Positions 38,698 to 47,904 of a stretch of DNA of 64,000 bases are shown piece by piece (within the stretch, counting starts at the first letter, position 1; each line of letters opens with the position of its first letter). The position numbers were made by a program, and so were the translations under genes. The DNA is from Pseudohalioglobus sediminis (GTDB lineage: Bacteria; Pseudomonadota; Gammaproteobacteria; Pseudomonadales; Halieaceae): the NCBI RefSeq assembly GCF_008370495.1, contig NZ_VTUX01000001.1, forward strand, positions 1 to 64,000, given 5' to 3'. The notes below the pieces were generated by a model, which saw only the letters and a program-made list of their open reading frames with translations, searched no databases and had not been told where the DNA came from.

Positions 38698-39401
38698 GGC
38701 TGCGGCTTCTCGGTGGTGCAGACACGCCCGCTACTCAGAGTTTGCGTGCAGCGAATCCCGTCGGCGTCAGGATCATAGCGACGGTACACTCGGTCCAGGG
38801 TGAAAGGCTGTGACACCCCGCTGGAGTGCAGCGTCGTCGCCACCTTGATGCGTTCGCCGTCCGGTCCCAGCGTAAAGCGATGCTGGATGGTAAGCCCTTC
38901 GGGCAGGCTGATCTGGAACAGCAGCTGGTGTCCGTCCCAAGCGCAGATTTCACTGCCCAGCGGCGACACCCGTCGATCCGCTTGTGCGGAGTGGTATTCA
39001 CAATCCAGCGCAAAGCTGCCCTCGCGCTTGATATTGATACGCCCGTCGCCCTGTGTGATATCCAGCAGTTGCGGCTCGGTGACGATCTCGGCCATCCTGG
39101 CCAGCGCGTAAACGCTGGCGCCGGCGCTGGCGGACCCGCCGCCCACTGCCAGCGTGCCCCCGCCCTGGCTCATACCGCGCTGCTGGCGTGATGCCCTGCG
39201 CTGCAAGTCCCGAATCAGTGCATCGTAGGACTCGCGAATGTTCTCGCTCTCACTGTAATCCACTTGCCAGGCGCCGGACAAGTTTACCTCCGGCTGCGTC
39301 GCTGGCGGCGCGGCGCGCTCAGGCGACTGCGCGCAGCCGGCAAGCAACAAGCCGGCCAGCGAGAGACTGCTGAGTAATTGAACTACAGGATAGAAACGCA
39401 T
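38694..39401 (-). CDS. Lipoprotein of unknown function
   Basis: The 235-residue protein begins MRFYPVVQLL and has a type II lipobox LLAGC with the lipidated cysteine at residue 23, followed by Ala, which suggests outer-membrane sorting. The rest includes VNLSGAWQVDYSESENIRE, a Gly/Ser-rich stretch, and a C-terminal region with beta character. No named family is recognised. It is coupled to the exported protein downstream. Confidence 0.65.
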   Translation of the reverse strand: MRFYPVVQLLSSLSLAGLLLAGCAQSPERAAPPATQPEVNLSGAWQVDYSESENIRESYDALIRDLQRRASRQQRGMSQGGGTLAVGGGSASAGASVYALARMAEIVTEPQLLDITQGDGRINIKREGSFALDCEYHSAQADRRVSPLGSEICAWDGHQLLFQISLPEGLTIQHRFTLGPDGERIKVATTLHSSGVSQPFTLDRVYRRYDPDADGIRCTQTLSSGRVCTTEKPQP

Positions 39402-39555
39402 GACCGCGATAGTGTACCTCAGCATGCAGCGATTGAGAGATGGATTACAAATCTTCACAATGCACGAAGCTGCATGAACGGCCACGCGCCAGCAACACCC
39501 CTGCACGGCAACTGGACGCAAAACCTCAACAAACGCCCGAACAAGGACATCCGCC

Positions 39556-40443
39556 ATGAAAATAGGTATTTGCCTGCCCTACATGAAAGCAGGACTCACG
39601 CGCGAGGACTACATGGACTGGTTCCGGGCCGTAGATGAAGGCCCCTTCCACTCCATCTCCTGTGGTGAGCGCGTTCACGGTCCCACCTACGATATGCGCG
39701 TATTGCTCGCTGCTGCCGCAGCGGCGACCCGGCGCGTGGAAATCACCCCCACGCTCTATGTGCTGCCTATGCACAGCGCCACCAACGTGGCCAAGGAAGT
39801 CGCCACACTCGATATCCTTTCTGGCAACCGGGTGAAAAATATCGCCGTGGGCTACGGGGGGCGGGAGCAGGATTACGAGGCCGTTGGTGCACGCTTCCAC
39901 GGCCGCTATGGGCGCATGGACCGGCAGGTGGAACAGATGCAGAAAATCTGGGGCGGCCAGGAAATCATCGACGGTTGCGGTCCCATCGGGCCCACCCCCA
40001 CGTGGTCGCAAGCTCCGCGCCTGCTCGCTGGCGCGATGGGGCCGAAGAGCATCGAGCGCTGCGCCCAGTGGGCCGACGGCCTGTACGCCTGGTCGGGCAA
40101 CGGCGAGCAAGAAGAGCTGCAGCGCACCTTTGCCATGGCCGATGCGGCCTGGGAACGCGCCGGCCGCGGTGCCTCGCCTTATCGCCTGGGCGGATTCTGG
40201 TACACCCTGGCCGAGGACGGCCAACGCAAGCTGTATGACTATGTTTACGAATACCTGGCAATCGCCGGACCGGAGATCGCCAGGATGATGGCCGAAAGCG
40301 TGCATCGCAGTGGCGCCGACGAGTTGGTCAAGGCGCTGGACAACGCGGAAGCAGCGGGCTGCGAAGAAGTGTTCCTGGTTCCCGCTACCGCGGAACTGGT
40401 GGAGATACAGGGCCTCGCGGATATTCTCCACAGCCGGGGTTGA
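39556..40443 (+). CDS. LLM-class flavin-dependent oxidoreductase
   Basis: The 295-residue protein is a bacterial-luciferase-like TIM barrel that begins MKIGICLPY, with VLPMHSATNVAKEVATLD and NIAVGYGGREQDYEAVG, all typical of the LLM family. It would use FMN or F420; the sequence does not decide which. The N-terminal ATG is preceded by AAGGA. It is followed by ppdK, 96 bp later, which probably has its own promoter. Confidence 0.85.
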   Translation: MKIGICLPYMKAGLTREDYMDWFRAVDEGPFHSISCGERVHGPTYDMRVLLAAAAAATRRVEITPTLYVLPMHSATNVAKEVATLDILSGNRVKNIAVGYGGREQDYEAVGARFHGRYGRMDRQVEQMQKIWGGQEIIDGCGPIGPTPTWSQAPRLLAGAMGPKSIERCAQWADGLYAWSGNGEQEELQRTFAMADAAWERAGRGASPYRLGGFWYTLAEDGQRKLYDYVYEYLAIAGPEIARMMAESVHRSGADELVKALDNAEAAGCEEVFLVPATAELVEIQGLADILHSRG

Positions 40444-40479
40444 AGCAGGCGTGAATCCGCGGTCGTAGCAGGCCGGTGA

Positions 40480-40500
40480 ACTGGCGTATACTGCGCCTCC
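40480..40500 (+). promoter_or_regulatory. Candidate -10 upstream of ppdK
   Basis: The 96-bp gap before ppdK has GGCGTATACTGCGCC, with TATACT as a plausible sigma70 -10 about 50 bp before the ATG. No good -35 is present at 17 bp, so this is a weak call. Confidence 0.3.
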
Positions 40501-40539
40501 CGGATCAACCATAAGAACCCACCACCGCGAGACAACAAC

Positions 40540-43146
40540 ATGGCCAAACGAGTTTACCTTTTCAACGAGGGCAACAAGGACGACCGCGAACTGCTTGGCG
40601 GCAAGGGCGCCAACCTTTGCGAGATGACCTCCCTCGGACTGCCAGTACCCTTCGGTTTCATTATCACCACCGCCACCTGCCGCGAATATTTCCAGGCCGG
40701 CAACAAGCTGCCCGGCCTGCTCGAGCAGGAGTACCGCGTGGCACTGGACCTGGTGGAGAAGAAGATGGACGCCCGTTTCGGCGACCCGGAAGACCCGCTG
40801 CTGTTTTCCGTGCGTTCCGGGGCCCCGGTGTCGATGCCGGGCATGATGAATACCATCCTCAACCTCGGCCTCAACGATGAAATTGCCGAGGGGCTGGCCA
40901 GGAAGACAAACAACCCGCGTTTCGCCTACGACTGCTACCGCCGTTTTATTTCCATGTTCGCCGACGTGGTCATGGGCGTACCGGGGGAAAAATTCGAGCA
41001 CGAGATCGAAAAATACAAAGCGGCAAACAACAAGAAGACCGACGTGGAGATGGATGCCGAGGACTGGCAGGCCATTATCGAGATATACAAGACGCTGGTG
41101 GACTTCCCCGAGGACCCCTTCGAGCAGCTGAAGATGGCGGTGGAGGCCGTTTTCCAGTCCTGGCACACGCCACGCGCCATCATTTACCGCGAGATGAACA
41201 ACATTCCCGACACCCTCGGCACCGCGGTCAACGTGCAGGCCATGGTGTTCGGCAATTTTGGCGAAGACTCAGGCTCAGGGGTGGCCTTCACCCGCAACCC
41301 CTCGACCGGGGAGCACCATTTCTTTGGCGAGTTCCTGTTCAATGCCGCGGGGGAAGACGTGGTGGCAGGTATTCGCACACCGCTGCCAGTGGAGGCGCTG
41401 CGTGAACGCCAGCCCGAGGTCTACGACGAATTGTTCAGCACCCAGGCGCTGCTGGAAAAGCACTATCGCGACATGCAGGACCTGGAGTTCACTGTACAGG
41501 AAGGCCGCTTCTACATGCTGCAGACACGCAGCGGCAAGCGCACCGGCCGCGCCGCGGTGAAAATCGCCGTGGATATGGTCGGCGAAGGCCTGATCGATGA
41601 AAGGGAAGCCCTGATGCGGGTATCCCCGGAGCATGTGGAGGCATTCCTGCACCCGACGGTCGACCCTGACGCCAAGCAGGACATTATCGCCAGCGGACTA
41701 CCGGCCAGCCCAGGCGGCGCTACCGGCGAGATCGTGTTCTCCGCCGAAGAGGCCGAGCAGGTCTCGGCGCAGGGGAGATCGGTGATACTGGTGCGCAGGG
41801 AAACCACGCCGGAGGACATCCACGGCATGAAGGTGGCGGCAGGCATTCTCACCGAACTCGGCGGTATGACCTCGCATGCGGCGGTGGTCGCGCGGGGTAT
41901 GGGCGTCTGCGCCATCACCGGCTGCGGCAGCCTGAACATCAACTATGCTGAGGGCACCGCGCATACCGACGATGGCGTGCAACTCAAGCGCGGCGATATC
42001 ATCACCCTCGACGGCGCTTCAGGCGAAGTCATGCTCGGAGACATCCCGAAGACAGAAGCCTCCTCCTCCGACGACTTCCAGACGCTGTTGTCCTGGGCTG
42101 ACAAGCATCGCAGGCTCAAGGTGCGGGCCAACGCCGAGACGCCGGAAGATGCCGCCAAGGCCAGGGAGCTGGGCGCCGAGGGTATCGGCCTGTGCCGCAC
42201 AGAGCACATGTTCTTCGAGGCCAGGCGTATCGAGCAGATGCGCGCCATGATCCTCGCCGAGAGCCAGGAAGAACGCCAGAAGTACCTGGACGCACTGCTG
42301 GAGTTCCAGCGTGCAGACATGCTGGAACTGTTCAAGGTCATGGACGGGCTGCCGGTTACCATTCGCCTGCTGGATCCACCCCTGCATGAATTCCTGCCCC
42401 ATGAGGAAGCAGACATGCAGGCGCTGGCTGAAGCCATCGGCAAGCCTCTGGAGAAGGTGCGCGAGATCACCGAGGGGCTTGCGGAAGTCAACCCGATGCT
42501 CGGTTTCCGCGGCTGTCGCCTGTCTATCGTCTACCCCGAGATTACCGAAATGCAGGTGCAGGCCATCATGAGCGCGGCCGCAGACGCCGTGGAGCAGGGC
42601 TACCGCCCGCTGCCGGAAATCATGATTCCGCTGGTGGTCAATGTACGCGAGATTCGACTGATCAGCGAGATCATCGACCGCGGCGTGCAGGCGGTGCTAC
42701 GCGAACGCCTGGTATCGGTGCCCTACAAGGTCGGTACGATGATGGAAACGCCACGGGCAACCCTGGGAGCCGATCGCCTGGCACCGGAAGTGGAATTCAT
42801 GAGTTTCGGCACCAATGACCTGACCCAGATGACCTACGGCTTTTCCCGCGACGATGCCGGCAAGTTCATCCCCCGCTACATTGAGAAAAAACTGGTCGAT
42901 GCAGATCCTTTCGTCTCGCTGGACCAGCGGGCCGTGGGCAGGCTGATGGAAATGGCTGTCAATGAAAGTCGCCGGGTGAAAAAGGGCATCAAGTACGGAA
43001 TCTGTGGCGAGCACGGCGGCGACCCGAGGTCAATTCGCTTCTGCCATAACCTCGGCCTGGATTACGTATCCTGCAGCCCGTTCCGCGTGCCCATCGCGCG
43101 CATTGCCGCAGCACAGGCCAACGTGGAACAAGCGCAGGAGGAATGA
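40540..43146 (+). CDS. ppdK: Pyruvate, phosphate dikinase
   Basis: The 868-residue enzyme interconverts pyruvate, ATP and phosphate with phosphoenolpyruvate, AMP and pyrophosphate. The N-terminal ATP-grasp domain has GGKGANLCEM and RSGAPVSMPGMM. The swivelling phosphohistidine domain has GGMTSHAAVVARGMG near residue 450, and the C-terminal PEP domain has YGICGEHGGDPRSI with the catalytic cysteine. It could serve gluconeogenesis or reversible, pyrophosphate-linked glycolysis. No dedicated PPDK regulatory protein gene is adjacent. Confidence 0.96.
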   Translation: MAKRVYLFNEGNKDDRELLGGKGANLCEMTSLGLPVPFGFIITTATCREYFQAGNKLPGLLEQEYRVALDLVEKKMDARFGDPEDPLLFSVRSGAPVSMPGMMNTILNLGLNDEIAEGLARKTNNPRFAYDCYRRFISMFADVVMGVPGEKFEHEIEKYKAANNKKTDVEMDAEDWQAIIEIYKTLVDFPEDPFEQLKMAVEAVFQSWHTPRAIIYREMNNIPDTLGTAVNVQAMVFGNFGEDSGSGVAFTRNPSTGEHHFFGEFLFNAAGEDVVAGIRTPLPVEALRERQPEVYDELFSTQALLEKHYRDMQDLEFTVQEGRFYMLQTRSGKRTGRAAVKIAVDMVGEGLIDEREALMRVSPEHVEAFLHPTVDPDAKQDIIASGLPASPGGATGEIVFSAEEAEQVSAQGRSVILVRRETTPEDIHGMKVAAGILTELGGMTSHAAVVARGMGVCAITGCGSLNINYAEGTAHTDDGVQLKRGDIITLDGASGEVMLGDIPKTEASSSDDFQTLLSWADKHRRLKVRANAETPEDAAKARELGAEGIGLCRTEHMFFEARRIEQMRAMILAESQEERQKYLDALLEFQRADMLELFKVMDGLPVTIRLLDPPLHEFLPHEEADMQALAEAIGKPLEKVREITEGLAEVNPMLGFRGCRLSIVYPEITEMQVQAIMSAAADAVEQGYRPLPEIMIPLVVNVREIRLISEIIDRGVQAVLRERLVSVPYKVGTMMETPRATLGADRLAPEVEFMSFGTNDLTQMTYGFSRDDAGKFIPRYIEKKLVDADPFVSLDQRAVGRLMEMAVNESRRVKKGIKYGICGEHGGDPRSIRFCHNLGLDYVSCSPFRVPIARIAAAQANVEQAQEE

Positions 43147-43154
43147 GTTTTCTG

Positions 43155-43178
43155 CAGGAGCGCCCGCGGGCGCTCCTG
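43155..43178. terminator. GC-rich hairpin between convergent ppdK and acyl-CoA synthetase
   Basis: CAGGAGCGCCC (43155-43165) is a perfect inverted match to GGGCGCTCCTG (43168-43178), a very stable stem with a 2-nt nominal loop. It lies 8 bp after the ppdK stop and 16 bp before the end of the oppositely oriented gene. Neither strand has a clear T-run, so factor-independent termination is uncertain. Confidence 0.5.
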
Positions 43179-43194
43179 TGGTGAAAACCCGGGC

Positions 43195-44727
43195 TCAGCT
43201 TTCCAGTTCTTCCTTGAGCACGAACTTGAGCACCTTGCCAGCCGGGTTGCGTGGCAGTGCATCCACGATTTCAAGGCGCAGCGGTAGTTTGTACTTGGCC
43301 AGGTGGTCCTTGGCGAAGTCACGCAAGCCTTCCAGGTCGAGTGACTTGCCCTCGTTCAGCGCCACCACCGCGGTCACCGCCTCGCCCCATTTTTCATCAG
43401 GCATGCCGATGACGGCGACTTCGGCAATGGCTTCGTGCTTGTACAGCACGCCCTCGACCTCGGCCGGGTAGACGTTTTCCCCGCCGGAAATCACCATGTC
43501 CTTGAGGCGGTCACAGATAAACAGGAAGCCCTCTTCATCGAGGTAACCGATGTCGCCCGAGTGGAACCAGCCCTCACTGTCTATCGCCGCAGCTGTGGCG
43601 TCGGGACGATTCCAGTACCCCTTCATGATATTGGGACCGTACAGGCAGATTTCGCCTTTTTCTCCCGCCGGAAGCGGTTTGTTATCCGGGTCTACTATCC
43701 GCGTGTCGCTGTAAATGGGGGGCAGGCCTGCTGACCCCAGTTTGCTGATGGCAAACTCCGGTGTCAGGAAGGCGGAGAATGGCGCCGTCTCCGTGAGCCC
43801 ATAGCCCTGGCAGAAGTCAACGCCGCGACTGCCGTAAAGCTCGATCAGCGACTCCGGAACCGGCGCGGCGCCGCAGATCAGTGTCTGGATAGAGCTGAGG
43901 TCCGTGTTTTCGAACTGCGGATGCTGTGACATGAACAGGAACATCGCCGGGGCGCCGAACATGTGCGTCACTTTGTACTTCTCGAAATTCTCCAGTACCA
44001 GCGCCGGGTCAAAATTGCGCAGCAGCACCAGTTTGGAACCGAGGTGGAAAGCATGCAGCGTCATCACGTTGAGGCCACCAATATGGAACAGTGGCGCCGC
44101 CGTCAGCACAACGTCATCGCGCGTACCACCGAAGGCCATGCTGGCGTTGATGTTGTTCCACAGCAGGTTGCCGTGGGTCAGCATCGCGCCCTTGGGGAGG
44201 CCGGTGGTACCCGAGGTATACATGATCACGGCGATATCGTGCTGGTCAACGGAAACCGGTCCCGCGATCGGCTCTGCGGCATCGCGTTCGCTGTCCAGGT
44301 GACGCCAGCCCTCAGCCTCGCTCTCGGAACTGAAGAAATGCTGGCAGCACAGCTTATCGCGTGCCGGCTCCAGCACCGGACGCAGCGCGTCGTCCACCAC
44401 CAGGGTATGGATCCCGGCATCATTGATAATGAAGGTCAGTTCCTCGGCGGTGAGGCGGAAATTGAGGGGCACGAAGATGGCACCCAGGGTCTGCGCCGCG
44501 AACAGCGTTTCCAGCAACGCCGGGTGGTTGAAACCCAGGTAGCCCACGCGATCGCCCACACAGACGCCCTGTTCGCGCAATAACTGCGCCTGTCGCCTCA
44601 CCCGGTCGGCAAACTCGGCGTAGCTTCGTTCCTGGCCTTCAAATACCAGCGCGGTGCGCTCGGGGTTGAGCGCAGCACGGCGCAACATGACGCCTGCGAA
44701 ATTGGGTTCGATTCCGGGTCGATTCAC
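43195..44727 (-). CDS. Long-chain-type acyl-CoA synthetase (AMP-forming)
   Basis: The 510-residue adenylating enzyme activates a carboxylic acid, probably fatty or aromatic, to its CoA thioester. The AMP-binding P-loop is MYTSGTTGLPKGAML near residue 175. GYGLTETAPF and GGENVYPAEVEG follow, and the catalytic lysine is in PRNPAGKVLK near the C-terminus. The start is GTG at 44727 with AGAGGA upstream. It is divergent from the aminotransferase gene, with a 201-bp region between them. Confidence 0.88.
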   Translation of the reverse strand: MNRPGIEPNFAGVMLRRAALNPERTALVFEGQERSYAEFADRVRRQAQLLREQGVCVGDRVGYLGFNHPALLETLFAAQTLGAIFVPLNFRLTAEELTFIINDAGIHTLVVDDALRPVLEPARDKLCCQHFFSSESEAEGWRHLDSERDAAEPIAGPVSVDQHDIAVIMYTSGTTGLPKGAMLTHGNLLWNNINASMAFGGTRDDVVLTAAPLFHIGGLNVMTLHAFHLGSKLVLLRNFDPALVLENFEKYKVTHMFGAPAMFLFMSQHPQFENTDLSSIQTLICGAAPVPESLIELYGSRGVDFCQGYGLTETAPFSAFLTPEFAISKLGSAGLPPIYSDTRIVDPDNKPLPAGEKGEICLYGPNIMKGYWNRPDATAAAIDSEGWFHSGDIGYLDEEGFLFICDRLKDMVISGGENVYPAEVEGVLYKHEAIAEVAVIGMPDEKWGEAVTAVVALNEGKSLDLEGLRDFAKDHLAKYKLPLRLEIVDALPRNPAGKVLKFVLKEELES

Positions 44728-44928
44728 GATCTTATCCTCTTATATCGGGTTTGTACTGGTGGTTCTACGACGGGGAAGTGAACCACGGATCATCGCGCTA
44801 CTCAACCGCTGGCTGGCTGCCGCTCATCAACTGCGCAAATGGGGGATATTCGTCGGCACCCCTTAAGCTGCTGCAGAAAAACTGGTACCTTTGCGCCTCA
44901 TTTTTTGGCCAGCTCACGGAACAACACC

Positions 44929-46110
44929 ATGACCAGCAGTTTCTTCCCCCCGCAACGCACCCTGATGGGCCCCGGTCCGTCTGATGTCTCCCCGCGTGTG
45001 CTGGGGGCCCTGTCGCGGCCGACCATCGGCCATCTGGACCCGCTGTTCGTGCAACTGATGGACGAGATCAAGGTGCTGCTGCAGTACGCCTTCCAGACCG
45101 GGAATGCGCTGACGCTGCCGATTTCGGCGCCGGGCTCTGCCGGCATGGAGGCCTGTTTCGTCAACCTGGTGTCCCCGGGCGATACCGTTATCGTCTGCCA
45201 GAACGGTGTCTTTGGCGGGCGCATGCGCGAGAACGTTGAGCGCTGCGGGGCGACTGCCGTGATGGTCGAGGACAACTGGGGCGAGCCCGTCAGCGTCGAC
45301 AAGGTCGCCGCGGCCTTTGCCGAGCACCCGCAGGCAAAGACCCTGGCATTTGTCCATGCAGAAACCTCAACCGGGGTACGCTCGGATGCGCAGGCGCTGT
45401 GTGCCCTCGCCCGCGAACATGGCGCGCTGTCGATTGTTGACGCCGTGACCTCCCTCGGCGGTATTCCCTTGAAGGTCGATGAATGGGGCGCGGACGCAGT
45501 CTACTCCGGCACACAGAAGTGCCTGTCCTGTGTCCCCGGCATATCACCGATCACCTTCAGCCCGCGGGCCGTGGAACGTATCCAGCAGCGCCAGCACAAG
45601 GTCCAGAGCTGGTTCCTCGATATGCAGTTGGTCATGGGGTACTGGGGTGGCGACAGCAAGCGCGCCTATCACCATACCGCACCTGTCAATGACCTGTACG
45701 CCCTGCACGAATCGCTGGTGATGCTGCAGGAAGAAGGCCTGGAGAACGCCTTTGCGCGCCACCTGCGCAATCACCAGGCGCTGGTAGCCGGGCTGGAAGC
45801 GATGGGCCTGTCGATGGCCGTCGCTGCCGCCCACCGCCTGCCACAGTTGAACGCGGTGAATATCCCGGCGGGGGTTGATGATGCAGCGGTGCGCAGCGCA
45901 CTGCTTTCCGACTTTGACCTGGAGATTGGTGCCGGGCTCGGCGCGCTGGCAGGCAAGACCTGGCGCATCGGCCTGATGGGTTACGCCAGCAATGAGCGCA
46001 ATGTGCTTTCCTGCCTGACCGCACTCGAGGCCGTGCTCGCACGCCAGGGTGCGGACATTCGCACCGGCGCCGCCCTGAATGCAGCGGCAGCCGTGTTCAA
46101 CGCCGGGTGA
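44929..46110 (+). CDS. Class V aminotransferase, alanine/serine-glyoxylate type
   Basis: The 393-residue PLP enzyme has PGPSDVSPRVLGALSRPTIGHLDP at its N-terminus, typical of alanine-glyoxylate and serine-glyoxylate aminotransferases, and the PLP lysine in YSGTQKCLSCVPG near residue 197. It probably aminates glyoxylate. ATG 44929 was chosen because the family N-terminus begins there; the upstream open frame has no similarity. The 3' end overlaps the next, opposite gene by 14 bp. Confidence 0.88.
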   Translation: MTSSFFPPQRTLMGPGPSDVSPRVLGALSRPTIGHLDPLFVQLMDEIKVLLQYAFQTGNALTLPISAPGSAGMEACFVNLVSPGDTVIVCQNGVFGGRMRENVERCGATAVMVEDNWGEPVSVDKVAAAFAEHPQAKTLAFVHAETSTGVRSDAQALCALAREHGALSIVDAVTSLGGIPLKVDEWGADAVYSGTQKCLSCVPGISPITFSPRAVERIQQRQHKVQSWFLDMQLVMGYWGGDSKRAYHHTAPVNDLYALHESLVMLQEEGLENAFARHLRNHQALVAGLEAMGLSMAVAAAHRLPQLNAVNIPAGVDDAAVRSALLSDFDLEIGAGLGALAGKTWRIGLMGYASNERNVLSCLTALEAVLARQGADIRTGAALNAAAAVFNAG

Positions 46111-47098
46111 GCATCTGCCACAGGGTGGCCGCGCTGTTCGCCTCTGCATCGCGATGGGTACGATAGCGGACGTGGTCACGGCGCCCCGCATCGGGCTGTA
46201 GCTCAATACTCCACAGCGGCGAGATATCGTTGGGCAGCAAGGAGTAGCGTATGTCCATGATGCGGTTGGTGTAGATCGGGTCCCTGGCGATGTAGCCGTT
46301 GCTGAACCAGCGGAAGCGCTCGATGTCCTGGGCCTGCTGTGAATTGCGGTCCAACCAGGGCAGGTCACGATCAATATCCAGTTTCGGTACCGAGTCACCC
46401 GGGAAAACCCGGGGCCACAGTGAGGCGCGCACGGCATCTACATGGAAGCGGTCATTCGTTTCATACACAACTTTCCACACCAGGATGTTGGCGAAACTGG
46501 GCTTGGCCTCCAGCCGCAGCGGCGCGTGGCCACGCTCCGCCGCCAGCGCACGGCCCATCTCCTCGGCCGCGTCGCGTTGCACCAGCCCCAACCCCATGTA
46601 ACACACCGCCCACAGCAGCCCCAGGCGCGCGATCTGCGGGCGCTTTAGGCGCACTGCCAGCACCACTGCCAGCAGGAGAGGAAGGGTAAACAGCGGGTCG
46701 ATTATCGAGATCGTATTCCAGGCGAAGCGTTGCTCGCTGAATGGCCACAGCAACATGGTGCCGTAGGTGGTGCAGGCGTCGAGCAGCGCATGGGTGGCAT
46801 AACCGAGGGTACAGAACAGCCAAGTCTCCCGGAAACCGAGGCCACGCCGGCGCCCCAGCAATGCGTGCAGGACCAGTGCGCACAGCGCTCCACCGATCGG
46901 GATGAACACCAGCGCATGGGTGAACTGACGGTGGTACTCCAGAAACAGCAGCGGATCCTCACTGGAGCGGATCAGCACGTCCAGGTCCGCCGCCATACCG
47001 GCCAGGAAGCCGAGTAGCGCAGCGCTGCCGACCTGCTTGCTGGAACTCGCCGATTGCGGTAGAGCCGCACCCAGCGCACCTTGTGTTAACGGATCCAT
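46097..47098 (-). CDS. Membrane-bound metal-dependent hydrolase (YdjM/DUF457 family)
   Basis: The 333-residue protein starts MDPLTQGALGAALPQ, the family signature, and continues with LAGMAADLDVLIR, HRQFTHALVFIPIG and ATHALLDACTTYG, which supply the His/Asp metal ligands of the LexA-regulated YdjM group. Several membrane helices occupy residues 25-170, followed by a large soluble C-terminal part. The biological substrate is unknown. Confidence 0.8.
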   Translation of the reverse strand: MDPLTQGALGAALPQSASSSKQVGSAALLGFLAGMAADLDVLIRSSEDPLLFLEYHRQFTHALVFIPIGGALCALVLHALLGRRRGLGFRETWLFCTLGYATHALLDACTTYGTMLLWPFSEQRFAWNTISIIDPLFTLPLLLAVVLAVRLKRPQIARLGLLWAVCYMGLGLVQRDAAEEMGRALAAERGHAPLRLEAKPSFANILVWKVVYETNDRFHVDAVRASLWPRVFPGDSVPKLDIDRDLPWLDRNSQQAQDIERFRWFSNGYIARDPIYTNRIMDIRYSLLPNDISPLWSIELQPDAGRRDHVRYRTHRDAEANSAATLWQMLTRR

Positions 47099-47244
47099 AG
47101 CCCTGCCCAGGAATAAAACACGAGTAAGTTACAGAAAACCCTTCCCTGCGGCCACCGTGTCTCAGTTATTATTTTTCATCGCCAGAAACCGAACGCGCAG
47201 CATTCGATGCGGTCGAACAGGCCAGACCAGAAGGAGACCAATAC

Positions 47245-47889
47245 ATGCAAAAACTCAAACCTCTTGCCGCCGCCAGTGCCCTGTTGGCGCTGACAGCCTG
47301 TACCACCAACCCCTACACCGGGGAACAACAGGCCAGCAAGGCGGCAACCTATGGCGCCGGTGCCGCCGCAGTCTGCGGCCTCGTGGGCGCCATTGACTCG
47401 GGCAAACATGCCCGCAATGCGGCCCTTGGCTGTGGCATCGTGGGTGCCGGCGTAGGTGCCTACATGGACGTACAGGAAGCCAAGCTGCGCGAGCAGTTGC
47501 AAGGAACCGGCGTACAGGTGGTCCGCGAAGGCGACAACATCCGCCTGATCATGCCCGGCCAGATCACCTTCCAGACCGACTCCTACAACTTGCGCAGTAA
47601 TTTCTACCCGACGCTGAACTCTGTTGGCGAGGTGCTGGCGAAATATGCAGACACCACCCTGCGCGTCACCGGTCACACCGACAATACCGGCAGCCGCCAG
47701 TACAACCAGACGCTTTCCGAGCGTCGCGCTGCCAGCGTGGCCGATTACCTGGCCACGCGACAGGTAGCGCGCGAACGCATGCTGGTCCAGGGCATGGGCT
47801 TTGACCAGCCTATTGCCGACAACGGCACGGCTGAGGGTCGCGCCACCAACCGCAGGGTGGAACTCTACATCCTGCCCCGCGCAGGCTGA
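47245..47889 (+). CDS. OmpA-family outer-membrane lipoprotein (YiaD-like)
   Basis: The 214-residue protein has a lipobox LTAC with the lipidated cysteine at residue 19, followed by Thr, which predicts outer-membrane localisation. A glycine-rich region with hydrophobic segments (about residues 35-75) precedes a C-terminal OmpA peptidoglycan-binding domain with VTGHTDNTGS and NQTLSERRA. It probably tethers the outer membrane to peptidoglycan. AAGGAG precedes ATG 47245. Confidence 0.9.
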   Translation: MQKLKPLAAASALLALTACTTNPYTGEQQASKAATYGAGAAAVCGLVGAIDSGKHARNAALGCGIVGAGVGAYMDVQEAKLREQLQGTGVQVVREGDNIRLIMPGQITFQTDSYNLRSNFYPTLNSVGEVLAKYADTTLRVTGHTDNTGSRQYNQTLSERRAASVADYLATRQVARERMLVQGMGFDQPIADNGTAEGRATNRRVELYILPRAG

Positions 47890-47904
47890 GCGGAGACGGA
47901 AACG

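Noticed and set aside
39526-41166. A 546-codon open frame on the minus strand opposite the LLM oxidoreductase and ppdK
   Set aside because: It lies antisense to two clear genes, has no recognisable domain and follows the codon pattern of the real strand; GC-rich DNA gives long antisense frames.
43155-43178. REP-type repeat
   Set aside because: Only one copy was noticed in the window; it is better read as a hairpin between convergent genes.
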